From G020354645 sp050053515 (lineage in GTDB: Bacteria; Desulfobacterota; Desulfobacteria; Desulfobacterales; G020354645): a stretch of 20,961 nucleotides of DNA. Made by a program: the position numbers and the translations under genes. The number at the start of each line of letters is the position of its first letter. Position 1 is the stretch's first letter. Under the pieces are notes generated by a model, which saw nothing but the letters and a program-made list of their open reading frames with translations, was not told where the DNA came from and made no database searches. The stretch spans positions 1 to 20,961 of the forward strand of contig JASFTQ010000036.1 of the NCBI GenBank assembly GCA_050053515.1, read 5' to 3'. Shown here one piece after another: positions 7,579 to 15,889 of the stretch.

Positions 7579-8275
7579 CGGGTTCCACCAATCTGTAACC
7601 AACACCGTGTACTGTTTTTAAAATCGGTCTTTTAAACGGTCTATCAATGACCCTACGAAGGGCGTAAATATGGCTGCGCAAGGCATCGCTGCCCGGAAGC
7701 ATATCGCCCCATAAGGCGCGTTCGATTTCTTCCCGTGCCACCACGTTGGGGTGTGATTCCATCAGCATTTTCAAAATCTTGAAACATGCGCGGTTCAATT
7801 CGATCGGATGCCCCCGGCGCTGGACTTTCATACTGCCGGTATCCAATTTAAGATCAGCCACACGGAGTAGAACTTGAGATGCTTTATCATTTCGTCGAAC
7901 CAGTGCTCCTAATCGGGCCGCTAATTCCTCCAAGGCAAAGGGTTTAACGAGGTAATCATCCGCACCTGCATCAAAACCTTCCAGTTTGTCTGAGAGCGTA
8001 TCGCGTGCGGTCAACATCAAGACAGGGGTGTGCTTTCCGCCTTCTTTCCGTAATTTCCGGCAATACGTTAGACCGTCCATTCCAGGCAGCATGATATCCA
8101 AAACGATGACATCATAGTTCTGGGTCAAGGCCAGGTGTAAGCCGCCAATGCCGTCCAAGGCAAAGTCCATAATATGACCTTGGGCTTCGAGATAGTCGCC
8201 GATATTTTCTGCGATGTCACTATTATCTTCGACAATCAAAATGCTTAATGGGGGGTGATCGTGTTTAATATGCAA
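7562..8275 (-). CDS. OmpR/PhoB-family DNA-binding response regulator
   Basis: This 237-residue regulator has a receiver domain (residues 11-125) with acidic pocket E16/D17, phospho-acceptor D60 (VIVLDIMLPGMDG), the switch threonine in MLTARD and the lysine in VKPF. The winged-helix DNA-binding domain (about 135-232) ends with SHIYALRRVID and TVHGVGYRLV, typical of OmpR/PhoB. The start appears to be TTG at 8275, because GGGAG lies 8 bases upstream and no ATG is close. It forms an operon with the kinase downstream. The 11-bp direct repeats at 6205-6244, just after the kinase gene and before the Rieske gene, are its most likely target. Confidence 0.95.
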   Translation of the reverse strand: MHIKHDHPPLSILIVEDNSDIAENIGDYLEAQGHIMDFALDGIGGLHLALTQNYDVIVLDIMLPGMDGLTYCRKLRKEGGKHTPVLMLTARDTLSDKLEGFDAGADDYLVKPFALEELAARLGALVRRNDKASQVLLRVADLKLDTGSMKVQRRGHPIELNRACFKILKMLMESHPNVVAREEIERALWGDMLPGSDALRSHIYALRRVIDRPFKRPILKTVHGVGYRLVEPDDLSS

Positions 8276-8321
8276 GACTTGTCTCCCAGATGGCTTAACT
8301 ATTTCATGATTACGATCTCAG

Positions 8322-8350
8322 AATTTAAGAAGTCGCTGGTGGGGTGTCAA
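8322..8350 (-). promoter_or_regulatory. Predicted sigma-70-type promoter for the response regulator/kinase operon
   Basis: On the - strand a perfect TTGACA (8350-8345) is followed after 17 bases by TAAATT (8327-8322), a 4/6 match to the -10 consensus. It would start transcription near 8315, about 40 bases before the TTG start of the regulator. The assignment comes from the sequence only. Confidence 0.5.
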
Positions 8351-8378
8351 GTCGGCATCACTGCTTAGGGTTAGCGAA

Positions 8379-8963
8379 TTAGATCACAGCTGATTTGTTG
8401 AGAACTGCACTGCGGCTGAACCGGATTGGGGGCCGGCCGTGTAGCTTCAATCCGACGGTCTGGGCCTTTTGCAATGTTTGCTGAAATTGTTTGGCAGTGA
8501 CATGCATTTTGGGCTCAGCGATCAGCAGATTGCCATGGGCTCCAAGGTTGGAAAGCAATTGTCTAAAAAATCGAGTCTTATTTCTGACTTCATGGACCAT
8601 CCAGAATGTCAGAATAAAATCGACCCTTATATCTACCCCGAGATCTTCGAACCGGCATAAGTGGGTCGAAATTCTATCAGCGACACCGGCACGCTTTGCA
8701 CGTTTTTCTGTAACCGCAAGCATCTTCGGTTGTAGATCCAGCGATAGTACTTTTCCCCTGTCACCGACCATTTTTGCCATAGCGATGGAAAAAAACCCCA
8801 TGCCACAACCTACATCCATTACGGTCATTCCTTCGCCAACATACTTTGCCAGCATCCGATGGGGCTTGTGAAAAAGTTTGCGGATCGGATTATCAAATGA
8901 GTAGGCCATCCACCAGGGGCAGACGTGGTTTTTGGTCAAGATGTCATACAGTGAAATTTGCAT
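8379..8963 (-). CDS. Class I SAM-dependent methyltransferase (UbiE/Methyltransf_11-like)
   Basis: The 194-residue protein has the SAM-binding motif I VMDVGCGMGFFS (about residues 48-59), a motif II acidic residue in VLSLDLQPKML, and LLIAEPKMHV in the later beta strand. It is a Rossmann-fold methyltransferase. The N-terminus CPWWMAYSFDNPIRK precedes the fold and may form a substrate lid. I know no substrate; small molecules or quinone-like compounds are typical for this fold, and toxic metal(loid)s are another possibility. The gene lies upstream of the regulator on the same strand, with a predicted promoter between them, so co-regulation is not required. No strong ribosome binding site precedes ATG 8963. 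Confidence 0.85.
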   Translation of the reverse strand: MQISLYDILTKNHVCPWWMAYSFDNPIRKLFHKPHRMLAKYVGEGMTVMDVGCGMGFFSIAMAKMVGDRGKVLSLDLQPKMLAVTEKRAKRAGVADRISTHLCRFEDLGVDIRVDFILTFWMVHEVRNKTRFFRQLLSNLGAHGNLLIAEPKMHVTAKQFQQTLQKAQTVGLKLHGRPPIRFSRSAVLNKSAVI

Positions 8964-9052
8964 GATTATTCCTGATCCGGATAATTTTATGTTTTGGTAT
9001 GGCTAATCGCGATACTGTATCCGGGGCTACAAATTAAGTTGGCAACCGTCCG

Positions 9053-9451
9053 TTAACCTTTGAATTCCAAAAAAAGGTTTTCATTTTGGCCGTTGATTTG
9101 GGGCCGGTTATCTTTCCAGTCGTAAATCCGACAAGAATCGGTTTGGTCTGATGGAATCGTACAGCCAATAAAGGGCATCAGCGGATCGCCGGCTATTGAC
9201 TTATAATTCAGCATCAGTGCTTTCGTTTTGGGGAAATTCTCAAATTCCAGCAGCCGGATGAAAAATATCGAGCAATCCCCCTCAAAAAACTCGCTTTTTT
9301 CTTTGAATTCAACAATTCTTTCCCTGAACAGGTCAATGGCCTTTTCATTATGACTTGATTCAACAATCAAATTAAATTCGCCGTGACGCCTGTCCGTTTC
9401 GTCGATTTCCTGTTGATTGGTAGTAAAAAAGAATTCGCCGATATAAATCAT
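9053..9451 (-). CDS. Conserved-looking hypothetical cytoplasmic protein, 132 residues
   Basis: I do not recognise a named family. ATG at 9451 has an excellent ribosome binding site (AAGGAG, 6 bases upstream), so the gene looks real. The protein is acidic with no membrane span or signal peptide. It contains RRHGEFNLIVES, an alternating pattern that could be a beta strand followed by a helix (KAIDLFRERIVEF), then MLNYKSIAGDP and CRIYDWKDNRP near the C-terminus. The ferredoxin-like beta-alpha-beta pattern is only an impression. It stands alone, with an 89-base gap before the methyltransferase. I recall similar proteins in Desulfobacterota with no known role. Confidence 0.75.
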   Translation of the reverse strand: MIYIGEFFFTTNQQEIDETDRRHGEFNLIVESSHNEKAIDLFRERIVEFKEKSEFFEGDCSIFFIRLLEFENFPKTKALMLNYKSIAGDPLMPFIGCTIPSDQTDSCRIYDWKDNRPQINGQNENLFLEFKG

Positions 9452-9580
9452 TTTTCACTCCTTATGGCTGATGTATTTTTTCGGTACGAAGGTTACGTTG
9501 TTTAGTTTAGGTGCTTAGCGGCGCCATATGGACAATTTTTTGTCGCTGTTTGTAACTTACAGTTCTTGACATTAGCTGCC

Positions 9581-9659
9581 GATGCTCGATGCTGGATACT
9601 GGTTTCTAAGGGCAATTGTCTTTGTTTTATCCAGCATCTAGCATCCAGTATCCAGTATC
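9581..9659. repeat. Intergenic inverted repeat built from degenerate 7-bp tandem units
   Basis: The right arm (9631-9659) reads as four heptamers, CCAGCAT, CTAGCAT, CCAGTAT, CCAGTAT, plus a trailing C. The left arm (9581-9602) is about three heptamers of the same family in reverse orientation. A 28-base spacer separates them. The arms can pair along ~22 bases, with A/G variation that allows G-U pairs in RNA. Such CCAG(C/T)AT arrays recur between genes in some environmental bacterial genomes and often give false short proteins rich in WILDAR-like text. It lies in the 289-base gap between the K+ channel and the hypothetical gene; the rest of that gap shows nothing. Confidence 0.75.
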
Positions 9660-9740
9660 TGCCCACGCTGACATAAACATTCGTTTGCAAAATTTGTCAA
9701 TTTTGGTTCCGGCTTGTCTGGATATGGATAAAAAATACTG

Positions 9741-10565
9741 TTAAAGTTTATCCCCACAATATTTGCAAAACTTTGCATCACTGTCGTGGCCCTCCGCACT
9801 GCAATTGGGACATGCTTGAGTAGAAAGTTTTTTTCGAAACGCCTGGGACAATTCAACGGTTACAATTCCAGTGGGCACCGCGATAATGGCATACCCAATG
9901 ATCATGATAACGGCAGACAATGCCTGACCGATACTGGTTTTCGGGGATATATCACCATATCCCACCGTAGTCAGCGTTACAATGGCCCAGTAAATGCTAC
10001 GGGGAATGCTGGTAAAACCATGGGCGGCATCCTCTATCAGATACATCAGGGAACCAAAGATGATCACGAGGGTCAGAACCGTAAAGATAAATACGGTGAC
10101 TTTGCGCCGGCTTGCCCCCAGTGCCTGGACGAGCAATTTGGCTTCGCTTACATATTGTACCAGCTTGAATACCCTGAAGATCCGCAGCACCCGAAGAATT
10201 CGGATGACAAGCAGGTACTGACTGCCGGGTAAAAAAACGCTGAAATAGGTGGGCAGGATTGCCAGCAGGTCGACGATTCCAAAAAAACTGGTGGCATAAA
10301 GAATGGGTCGTCTGACGGAGATGAGCCGCAACAGGTATTCCATCGTGAAAATAATGGTAAAAAACCATTCCCACAAATACAAAGCATGCCCCCAAGACGC
10401 ATGAATCGTGCCCACGCTGTCAAGCATTACCAGACTGACGCTCACGATGATGGATACAATCAGCAGCATGTCAAATAATTTGCCCGCCGGAGTATCGGCT
10501 TCAAAAATAACTTCGTGGAGTTTTCCCCGAAATTTAGCAAAGGAATTATTCCTATCAGATGCCAT
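9741..10565 (-). CDS. Voltage-gated-type potassium channel subunit with C-terminal zinc ribbon
   Basis: This 274-residue membrane protein has the six-helix Kv layout. The voltage sensor S4 is RILRVLRIFRVFKLVQY (122-138), with arginines every third residue. The pore selectivity filter is TVGYGD (200-205), after TLT. S6 is at about 215-240. The cytoplasmic tail ends in a zinc ribbon, C252-x2-C255 and C267-x2-C270 (CPNC...CKYCG), instead of the tetramerisation or RCK domains common in other K+ channels. It should form a tetrameric K+-selective pore. The zinc ribbon may stabilise assembly or act as a metal or redox sensor, which is inference. A 217-base gap with no clear features separates it from the hybrid kinase. 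Confidence 0.95.
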   Translation of the reverse strand: MASDRNNSFAKFRGKLHEVIFEADTPAGKLFDMLLIVSIIVSVSLVMLDSVGTIHASWGHALYLWEWFFTIIFTMEYLLRLISVRRPILYATSFFGIVDLLAILPTYFSVFLPGSQYLLVIRILRVLRIFRVFKLVQYVSEAKLLVQALGASRRKVTVFIFTVLTLVIIFGSLMYLIEDAAHGFTSIPRSIYWAIVTLTTVGYGDISPKTSIGQALSAVIMIIGYAIIAVPTGIVTVELSQAFRKKLSTQACPNCSAEGHDSDAKFCKYCGDKL

Positions 10566-10782
10566 GACGCAACACTATTTTGTTGAAGAGTTCATTGCAA
10601 TTCTAACGGTACCATTCCGAATACAGTTTTGTATTCATTCAGGGCGGTTTTTTTCAGGTCGCTATTAATCCGGACATCACACCAGGCCGCCGCCGAAACA
10701 CGTATCTTTTTTTGCAGCGTAATTTGGCACGGAAAGTAAATGTTTTGCCAGAATCCGCTTTCTCGATTAATCAAAATCAATA

Positions 10783-12798
10783 TCATGCACTGGTTTCCAG
10801 AAATTTGCAAGATGGATGCTCCTTGTCAAATGTCTCCCTCACTTTAACGGACAGATCTCTCATGTCGAAAGGCTTTTGGATGAACCCTTGGCACCCGCGG
10901 GCTAAAATTTCAGAGGCCTGCCCGTTTAAACTGTATCCGCTGCACAAAAGCACTTTTATCTCGGGGTTAATCCGGATCAAAGCATTATAGGTGTCACCGC
11001 CGCTCATTTCGGGCATGATCATATCAAGAATAACCAAATCGATCTTTTTCCTGTGTTGCCTGAAGATACCTAATGCTTCCTTTCCGCCCTTGGCTGTCAG
11101 TACGGTATAGCCCAACTCCTCCAGCATTTCACCGGTAGATTCGAGGATGATCTCCTCATCATCTATCAGTAGGATCGTTTCATTGCCGCGTATGAACTTT
11201 TGTGGTTGTACATCTTCTTTCACGATGCTTTTTTGCGAGGCGGGTAAATAAATATTAAAGGTCGCTCCTTTTCCTTTTTCACTGGAGACCATAATCATGC
11301 CGCCATGGTTTTTAATAATGCCATATGCGGAAGCCAATCCAAGGCCTGAACCCCTACCTCCCCTGACGCCCATTTTCTTTGTTGTAAAAAAGGGATCAAA
11401 TATTCTTTGCTTGACAGCCTCATCCATGCCTTCTCCAGTGTCAGTGATGGAGATTTTTACATATTTGCCGGGTTCCAGATTCATTTGTTGAAAGCCGGTC
11501 TTGTCTATGCGGGTATTTTCGGTTGCAACGAAGATATCTCCGCCGCCGGACATGGCTTGCCAGGAGTTGATATAAAGGTTCAGTAAAACCTGCTCGATTT
11601 GACCCCGATCGATTTCCACAGCCCAGATGTTGTGTTGGAATTTGGCGTGAATATGGATTTCTTTCTTTGTCCGGCCAAACATTCGGTTCGTTTTATCGAG
11701 CAGGGTATTAATGTCTGCAGCGGTAACCTCGTATTTTCCGCTTCTGGCAAACCCGAGCAGCTGTTTCGTGAGTTCAGCACCACTTTGAACATATAATTCG
11801 ATATTTTTTAATTTCGTATAATTGGGATGGTTGGGATTCGTATTGATCAACAGCAACGATGCATTCCCCTGGATACCCATTAATAAATTGTTGAAATCAT
11901 GAGCAATGCCACCGGCGAGAGTTCCAATGGCTTCAAACTTATGCGCTTGGAGAAATTGTGCCTCCAACGCCTTTCTTAGGGATATATCCTGTAAAATAAC
12001 CAGCAAGCCCGCTGGTTTTCCTTCATGATCATCATAACGGGAAGCACTGATGCTGACATCAATCAATCGCCCATCCTTTGTGTAGCGTTTCGTCTCAAAA
12101 CCCTGACAGGGTGTTCCGTTTCCAATAAGTTTATTGAAGCGCATCCGGGTTGCCGCTTTTTCAAAAGCCGGTAGAAAAGGGATTTGTTTTCCCTCCACAT
12201 CATCCAGACACCAGCCGAAGATTCGAGTAAATGCCGGGCTGAGGAACCGTATTCTTTCCTGTAAATCACAAAGAATGATGGCATCGACCGAAGAATGCAG
12301 CAGGGATTGATAAACGGCTTCGGCTTTTCTTGATTCTTCATAGAGCTTCTTATACTTTGCTTCACTTTCTCGCAGGGCTTCTTCAGCGATGGTTTGATCG
12401 GTTATATCCTCATAAGTGATCAATTGCTTATTATCTTTGAGCGCCACGGCCCTAAAATGAATAATTTTTTCCTGTCCATCCTTGCATGTCACCGTAAATA
12501 TTTTGGGTTTGATTTCTTCTACCTTCGAACCCGCCACAAAATCCTGATACCATACAGCCGAAACTTTTTTGCGGTATTCTGCATCCGGGTAGGCTTTGCT
12601 GAACCAGGAGGCTTTATCCGGGAGATCGTTTAGGTCATATCCGAAAATATCCGTAAATTTAGGATTGAGGTACTCAAAGGATCGATCGGGTCTCATTATG
12701 GATATGCCAAAAGGAGCATATTCAGCCAGGGTCCTGAATCGTTCTTCACTCTTGCGCAACATTAACTCAGCGTTTTTATGTTTTTTGGCTTTGGCCAT
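10783..12798 (-). CDS. Soluble PAS-PAS hybrid histidine kinase with C-terminal receiver domain
   Basis: Numbered from ATG at 12798 (671 residues), the protein has PAS domain 1 (about 18-137) and PAS domain 2 (about 160-275). A HisKA-type domain follows, with phospho-acceptor H300 in LAGGIAHDFNNLL. The ATPase domain has an N box around N411, DTGEGM and GGRGSGLGLAS (480-490). The receiver domain (541-655) has D592 in VILDMIMPEMSG and K642 in IQKPF. It has no clear membrane span and no obvious partner regulator nearby, so it probably works in a longer phosphorelay. The frame is open up to 13005; the extra 69 residues look unlike a family domain, so I prefer ATG 12798, though its ribosome binding site is weak. 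Confidence 0.93.
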   Translation of the reverse strand: MAKAKKHKNAELMLRKSEERFRTLAEYAPFGISIMRPDRSFEYLNPKFTDIFGYDLNDLPDKASWFSKAYPDAEYRKKVSAVWYQDFVAGSKVEEIKPKIFTVTCKDGQEKIIHFRAVALKDNKQLITYEDITDQTIAEEALRESEAKYKKLYEESRKAEAVYQSLLHSSVDAIILCDLQERIRFLSPAFTRIFGWCLDDVEGKQIPFLPAFEKAATRMRFNKLIGNGTPCQGFETKRYTKDGRLIDVSISASRYDDHEGKPAGLLVILQDISLRKALEAQFLQAHKFEAIGTLAGGIAHDFNNLLMGIQGNASLLLINTNPNHPNYTKLKNIELYVQSGAELTKQLLGFARSGKYEVTAADINTLLDKTNRMFGRTKKEIHIHAKFQHNIWAVEIDRGQIEQVLLNLYINSWQAMSGGGDIFVATENTRIDKTGFQQMNLEPGKYVKISITDTGEGMDEAVKQRIFDPFFTTKKMGVRGGRGSGLGLASAYGIIKNHGGMIMVSSEKGKGATFNIYLPASQKSIVKEDVQPQKFIRGNETILLIDDEEIILESTGEMLEELGYTVLTAKGGKEALGIFRQHRKKIDLVILDMIMPEMSGGDTYNALIRINPEIKVLLCSGYSLNGQASEILARGCQGFIQKPFDMRDLSVKVRETFDKEHPSCKFLETSA

Positions 12799-13052
12799 AC
12801 CAGCGGTTGCTTTCGGTGGTTTCTTTCCGCAGACACCGGATGCTGTTTGAAAGTGTTGTCTTCTTAAACACTGAATTATATCACAAAAATGATATCGAAA
12901 AAACGGTATCCCTACAAAAGGGAAACCCTGTACCGTTAAGTACACGAGTAATAAAGCCATACAATGATTGAATGGCGTGAGAGATCTTGCGGCAGGAGCG
13001 GCCAAACGATATCGTCAGCCGCACAGTCGAGCCAAGCTTAAGGTGGGGCGGT

Positions 13053-13358
13053 TCAGCGGGATATTTTTTTTATCGCCGTCAAAACGCCAAATACGGCTAT
13101 TCCCCATAACAAACTATTGATCATTATTGGTATGTATATCAAATCCCCCGGAAACCATTGTCTCGAATATAAAGAGAGGGAGATAATCGGGAAATATAAC
13201 ACCCGGGTTGTCCAGACAAACAGGTGAACGACAATCCCGGCGGCTTGATCGGGGGCGGTCACTGGCAGCAGCCTGCCGATAGTAAATGGAATAACGATCA
13301 CACTGAGCGTAAAATGCATACTGCTGATTGCCAAAATGAAAAGGATTTTTTTTAACAT
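13053..13358 (-). CDS. Small integral membrane protein, ~101 residues
   Basis: I recognise no family. The protein has three to four hydrophobic stretches (FILAISSMHFTLSVIVIPF, then VVHLFVWTTRVLYFPIIS, then IMINSLLWGIAVFGVL) and a basic C-terminus KKISR. It begins about 37 bases after the stop of the VWA lipoprotein gene on the same strand and may be co-transcribed with it. A GTG five codons upstream (13373) is an alternative start; neither has a strong ribosome binding site. Codon use looks like its neighbours. Confidence 0.6.
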   Translation of the reverse strand: MLKKILFILAISSMHFTLSVIVIPFTIGRLLPVTAPDQAAGIVVHLFVWTTRVLYFPIISLSLYSRQWFPGDLIYIPIMINSLLWGIAVFGVLTAIKKISR

Positions 13359-13395
13359 CGGTGTCTGGTTCACAAAAATGAGTTGTTTTGATGCA

Positions 13396-15243
13396 TTATC
13401 CGCCGATGCCCAATTTTTTGTCCACCAAAAGTTTGGTGATGGAAAGTATTTCCGCAGTTTCTATCTGGACCAGTTTGAGAAATATGACATACCGGGTTTC
13501 TTTTTCAATTAACCTGCCCGTGATAATCATTTTTGCACCGAGCATTCTACCCACTTCTACCGCATTTTCCTCGTCCACCAGACCGGCATGTTGAATTTCA
13601 AGTTCTTTTAATATCTTTTGCAAGTCCTGCCGTTCGACAGGCTTGAATGAAGGATTGCGGCTAAAAGAAAACAGTAATTGCTGGCTGAAATACTCAGCGT
13701 TTGCAGAAAGATCCTGGTTCGTCATGCCGATGGGAATAACGGTTGCAGGTGTTTTATCAGCTATGGCTATCGCAGAGTAGTCCACTAACTGGACGACAGC
13801 ACGATCAAACAGTATTTGCAGTGTCTCTTCGTTGGTTTCCTCATCAATTTTATGGGCCCGGAAATAATCCTCTTCCTGCGCAATCGGCAGTTCGGTCAGA
13901 TGACTGATTTCCTCTTTCGCCAGTCGAATTATGATGGCCTCCAGTTTGTCGGTTTGGTAATTGGCGCCGGTGTGATGGCTGACACTGCCCGGTCGGCCGC
14001 CCTCACTTTCGCCCGTTTCACCGTATGTCAGAAAAATGTATTTTGCATAGGTGTATTGGGCGATTTGCCGCAATACATATTCACCGGCCACATTCAGGCC
14101 GCCCGTGCCGATGGTGAACAGTTTGATGCCTGCGCTTTTCGCATCTGCGGCTGCCCGGGCATAGGTATATTTCTGGCCGTAGTCCAGATGCGGCGGTGCA
14201 TCCGTGATGACAAAACCGATGCGGATGCCGTCCTGGTTCCATTCGATCTTTTGCAAGGCGTCATGCAGTGCAGATTGCAGGTCTTCCGGGTTGTCGCCGC
14301 CACCGCCGGCATAGACCCCGTAAAGCTTCCGGCTGAACGGTTCAAGGTCTGTCGTCAAGGGAATCACCGAGGTGACATAGTCATCCCGCTGGTCGCGATA
14401 AAGCACCATGCCGAAACGTACCAGCGGCCGGGATGAGAGGGAAGAAAGATTAAGGTTGATGATTTCAATGGTTTTTTTTAAGCGGTTGATTTCCTCACCC
14501 ATGCTGCCGGTGGTGTCCAAAATAAAGACAATGTCCACCGGTATGCGGGGGGAGACGGCCCTTTTGCCGTTCAAATTTATCTCAATCTGGCGGCGGCCGT
14601 CTCTTTTGAAGATAACCTCGGTTTCATCCTGGCCGTAAATGATATCGGCACGGAATTTGTTGAATTTCCCTCTGAAGACCGAGGGGAAAAAAAGGTAAGA
14701 CCCATCGGCGAAGGTTTTACCCGTCTCAATTTTATCACCTTCGTGATATATTGAAACCCCGGCGTTGGGAACCGATTTTCCGTTCACATCTTTTATCTGG
14801 AGTATAATCCTTTCGCGGACATCAAGCGGAATGTGAGGCACCCGATTGAATTTTTCGAGAAAGTTCAAGTAGTAATTAAACTGTTTGTTGTCGTCCGATA
14901 CGCCCGCCTTAAGACCGGAGCTTCTTTTTTTCGTCGAGGGGCCGGCGGGTTTAAATGAAGATTTTATCTTGGATTCTGGTGTTGAACTTGGCGCAGCGAG
15001 CTTTAAGTCTTTTGACCTGGCGCCCTTTTTATCTCCAGCGAAAATTTCAAGAACAGCCCCTTTCTTTTCTGCGGTTGGCTCGGGTGTCTTTTCCTCACTT
15101 TCTGTCCGCACGTCGGCGGCGGTATCCTCTGCGGCTACGTCAGCTTCTTTGGCCGGCATTGCCGCACAGCCGATCACCATCAAACAGATCATCAAAACGA
15201 TGATTCGGGGGTCGAGGATCATTTGGTTTGATTTTTTATTCAT
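13396..15243 (-). CDS. Lipoprotein with von Willebrand A domain and CsgG-like C-terminal domain
   Basis: This 615-residue protein is probably exported and lipid-anchored at C26 (lipobox VIGC). An A/E/P/K-rich linker (30-115) is followed by a beta-rich domain with GKSVPNAGVSIY (about 145-225), resembling a carboxypeptidase-regulatory/transthyretin-like fold. The VWA domain (234-410) has the metal site DTTGS (243-247), the GGGGDNPED loop and ITDAPPH. The C-terminal region (about 485-610) has LQKILKELEIQ, ARMLGAK-like VGRMLGAKMIITGRL, and a strand resembling CsgG/FlgO-type outer-membrane proteins. I chose ATG 15243 because AAGGAG lies 7 bases upstream; TTG 15249 is too close to it. Protein binding at the cell surface or periplasm is likely. 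Role unknown. Confidence 0.85.
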   Translation of the reverse strand: MNKKSNQMILDPRIIVLMICLMVIGCAAMPAKEADVAAEDTAADVRTESEEKTPEPTAEKKGAVLEIFAGDKKGARSKDLKLAAPSSTPESKIKSSFKPAGPSTKKRSSGLKAGVSDDNKQFNYYLNFLEKFNRVPHIPLDVRERIILQIKDVNGKSVPNAGVSIYHEGDKIETGKTFADGSYLFFPSVFRGKFNKFRADIIYGQDETEVIFKRDGRRQIEINLNGKRAVSPRIPVDIVFILDTTGSMGEEINRLKKTIEIINLNLSSLSSRPLVRFGMVLYRDQRDDYVTSVIPLTTDLEPFSRKLYGVYAGGGGDNPEDLQSALHDALQKIEWNQDGIRIGFVITDAPPHLDYGQKYTYARAAADAKSAGIKLFTIGTGGLNVAGEYVLRQIAQYTYAKYIFLTYGETGESEGGRPGSVSHHTGANYQTDKLEAIIIRLAKEEISHLTELPIAQEEDYFRAHKIDEETNEETLQILFDRAVVQLVDYSAIAIADKTPATVIPIGMTNQDLSANAEYFSQQLLFSFSRNPSFKPVERQDLQKILKELEIQHAGLVDEENAVEVGRMLGAKMIITGRLIEKETRYVIFLKLVQIETAEILSITKLLVDKKLGIGG

Positions 15244-15245
15244 TT

Positions 15246-15889
15246 TCAAACTCCTTGGGATGAAGGACCCTGATCTGGCGATTTGGCCTGCAACAGTTTC
15301 TGCCAGGTCGGCCTCTCAAGAAACGAGCCGGTTACATTTTCCTCCATTTCTTCGAACATGGCAAGAGGTACGGCAAGCGTCATTAAACTTTCCCCAAGCT
15401 GCTTTCGGATGTAAAGCCTGGCCGAAATGTCGGTCAGACCAACCACGGCCCTTTGTTTTTTTGCTTTTGATTCCCGATAGGGATAGATCCCTATGGTTTG
15501 GCAACCAGCGGCATAAGGAATAATAACGTTCATATTATCCGGGCGATCGTAGTTTGCCAACACCACCAATGCTGAAAGTTGATCGGGATTGAAAAAAATA
15601 TAACAATATCAGGCCTTTTTAAATACGGGTCCACACCCGATAACGGTTTGAACACCCCATAGGAGGCCGGGGTATCGGTGATGGGCAAACCGGCAATGAA
15701 TTGGTGAACCCGCTCCGGGGATTTAAGGTAACGCTCTCCCTTCATAAAGTTATCGAACGACTCGGCACGCATAAAAGGTTTTACGCGATTTGCAGCTTGC
15801 CGACCGGTATCCCATGTCTCATTGCCGACAGAGAGAAAATGGCAAAAGCATTCTTCACCTCCCGATGCGATAAATATAGATTGGATCAT
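15246..15889 (-). pseudogene. DUF169-family gene, 5'-truncated and frameshifted
   Basis: Two - strand frames together spell the C-terminal ~60-70% of a DUF169 (COG2043) protein. The first (to about 15595) has GGEECFCHFLS, KPFMRAESFDNF and KPLSGVDPYLKRPDIVIFF. The second resumes with NPDQLSALVVLANYDRPDNM, YAAGCQTIGIYPYRES and AVVGLTDISARLY. They are joined by a frame change at a run of seven A (15592-15598, + strand); one more A, or two fewer, restores the frame. Family members normally have an N-terminal region of roughly 80 residues. Here similarity starts right at the stop of the upstream methyltransferase. The ATG at 15889 lies inside that gene and codes for unrelated residues. Two independent lesions argue for a pseudogene, although the A-run could be a sequencing error. 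Confidence 0.72.

Noticed and set aside
9581..9659. CRISPR-like array
   Set aside because: The units are 7 bases with no spacers and are inverted between arms, so it is a tandem/inverted repeat and not CRISPR.
10592..10810. A - strand 72-codon frame between the K+ channel and the hybrid kinase
   Set aside because: It overlaps the kinase 3' end, has no ribosome binding site and no recognisable motif.
13816..14436. A long + strand frame inside the VWA lipoprotein gene
   Set aside because: It is antisense to a gene with clear VWA and lipobox motifs and has no ribosome binding site, so it is a shadow frame.
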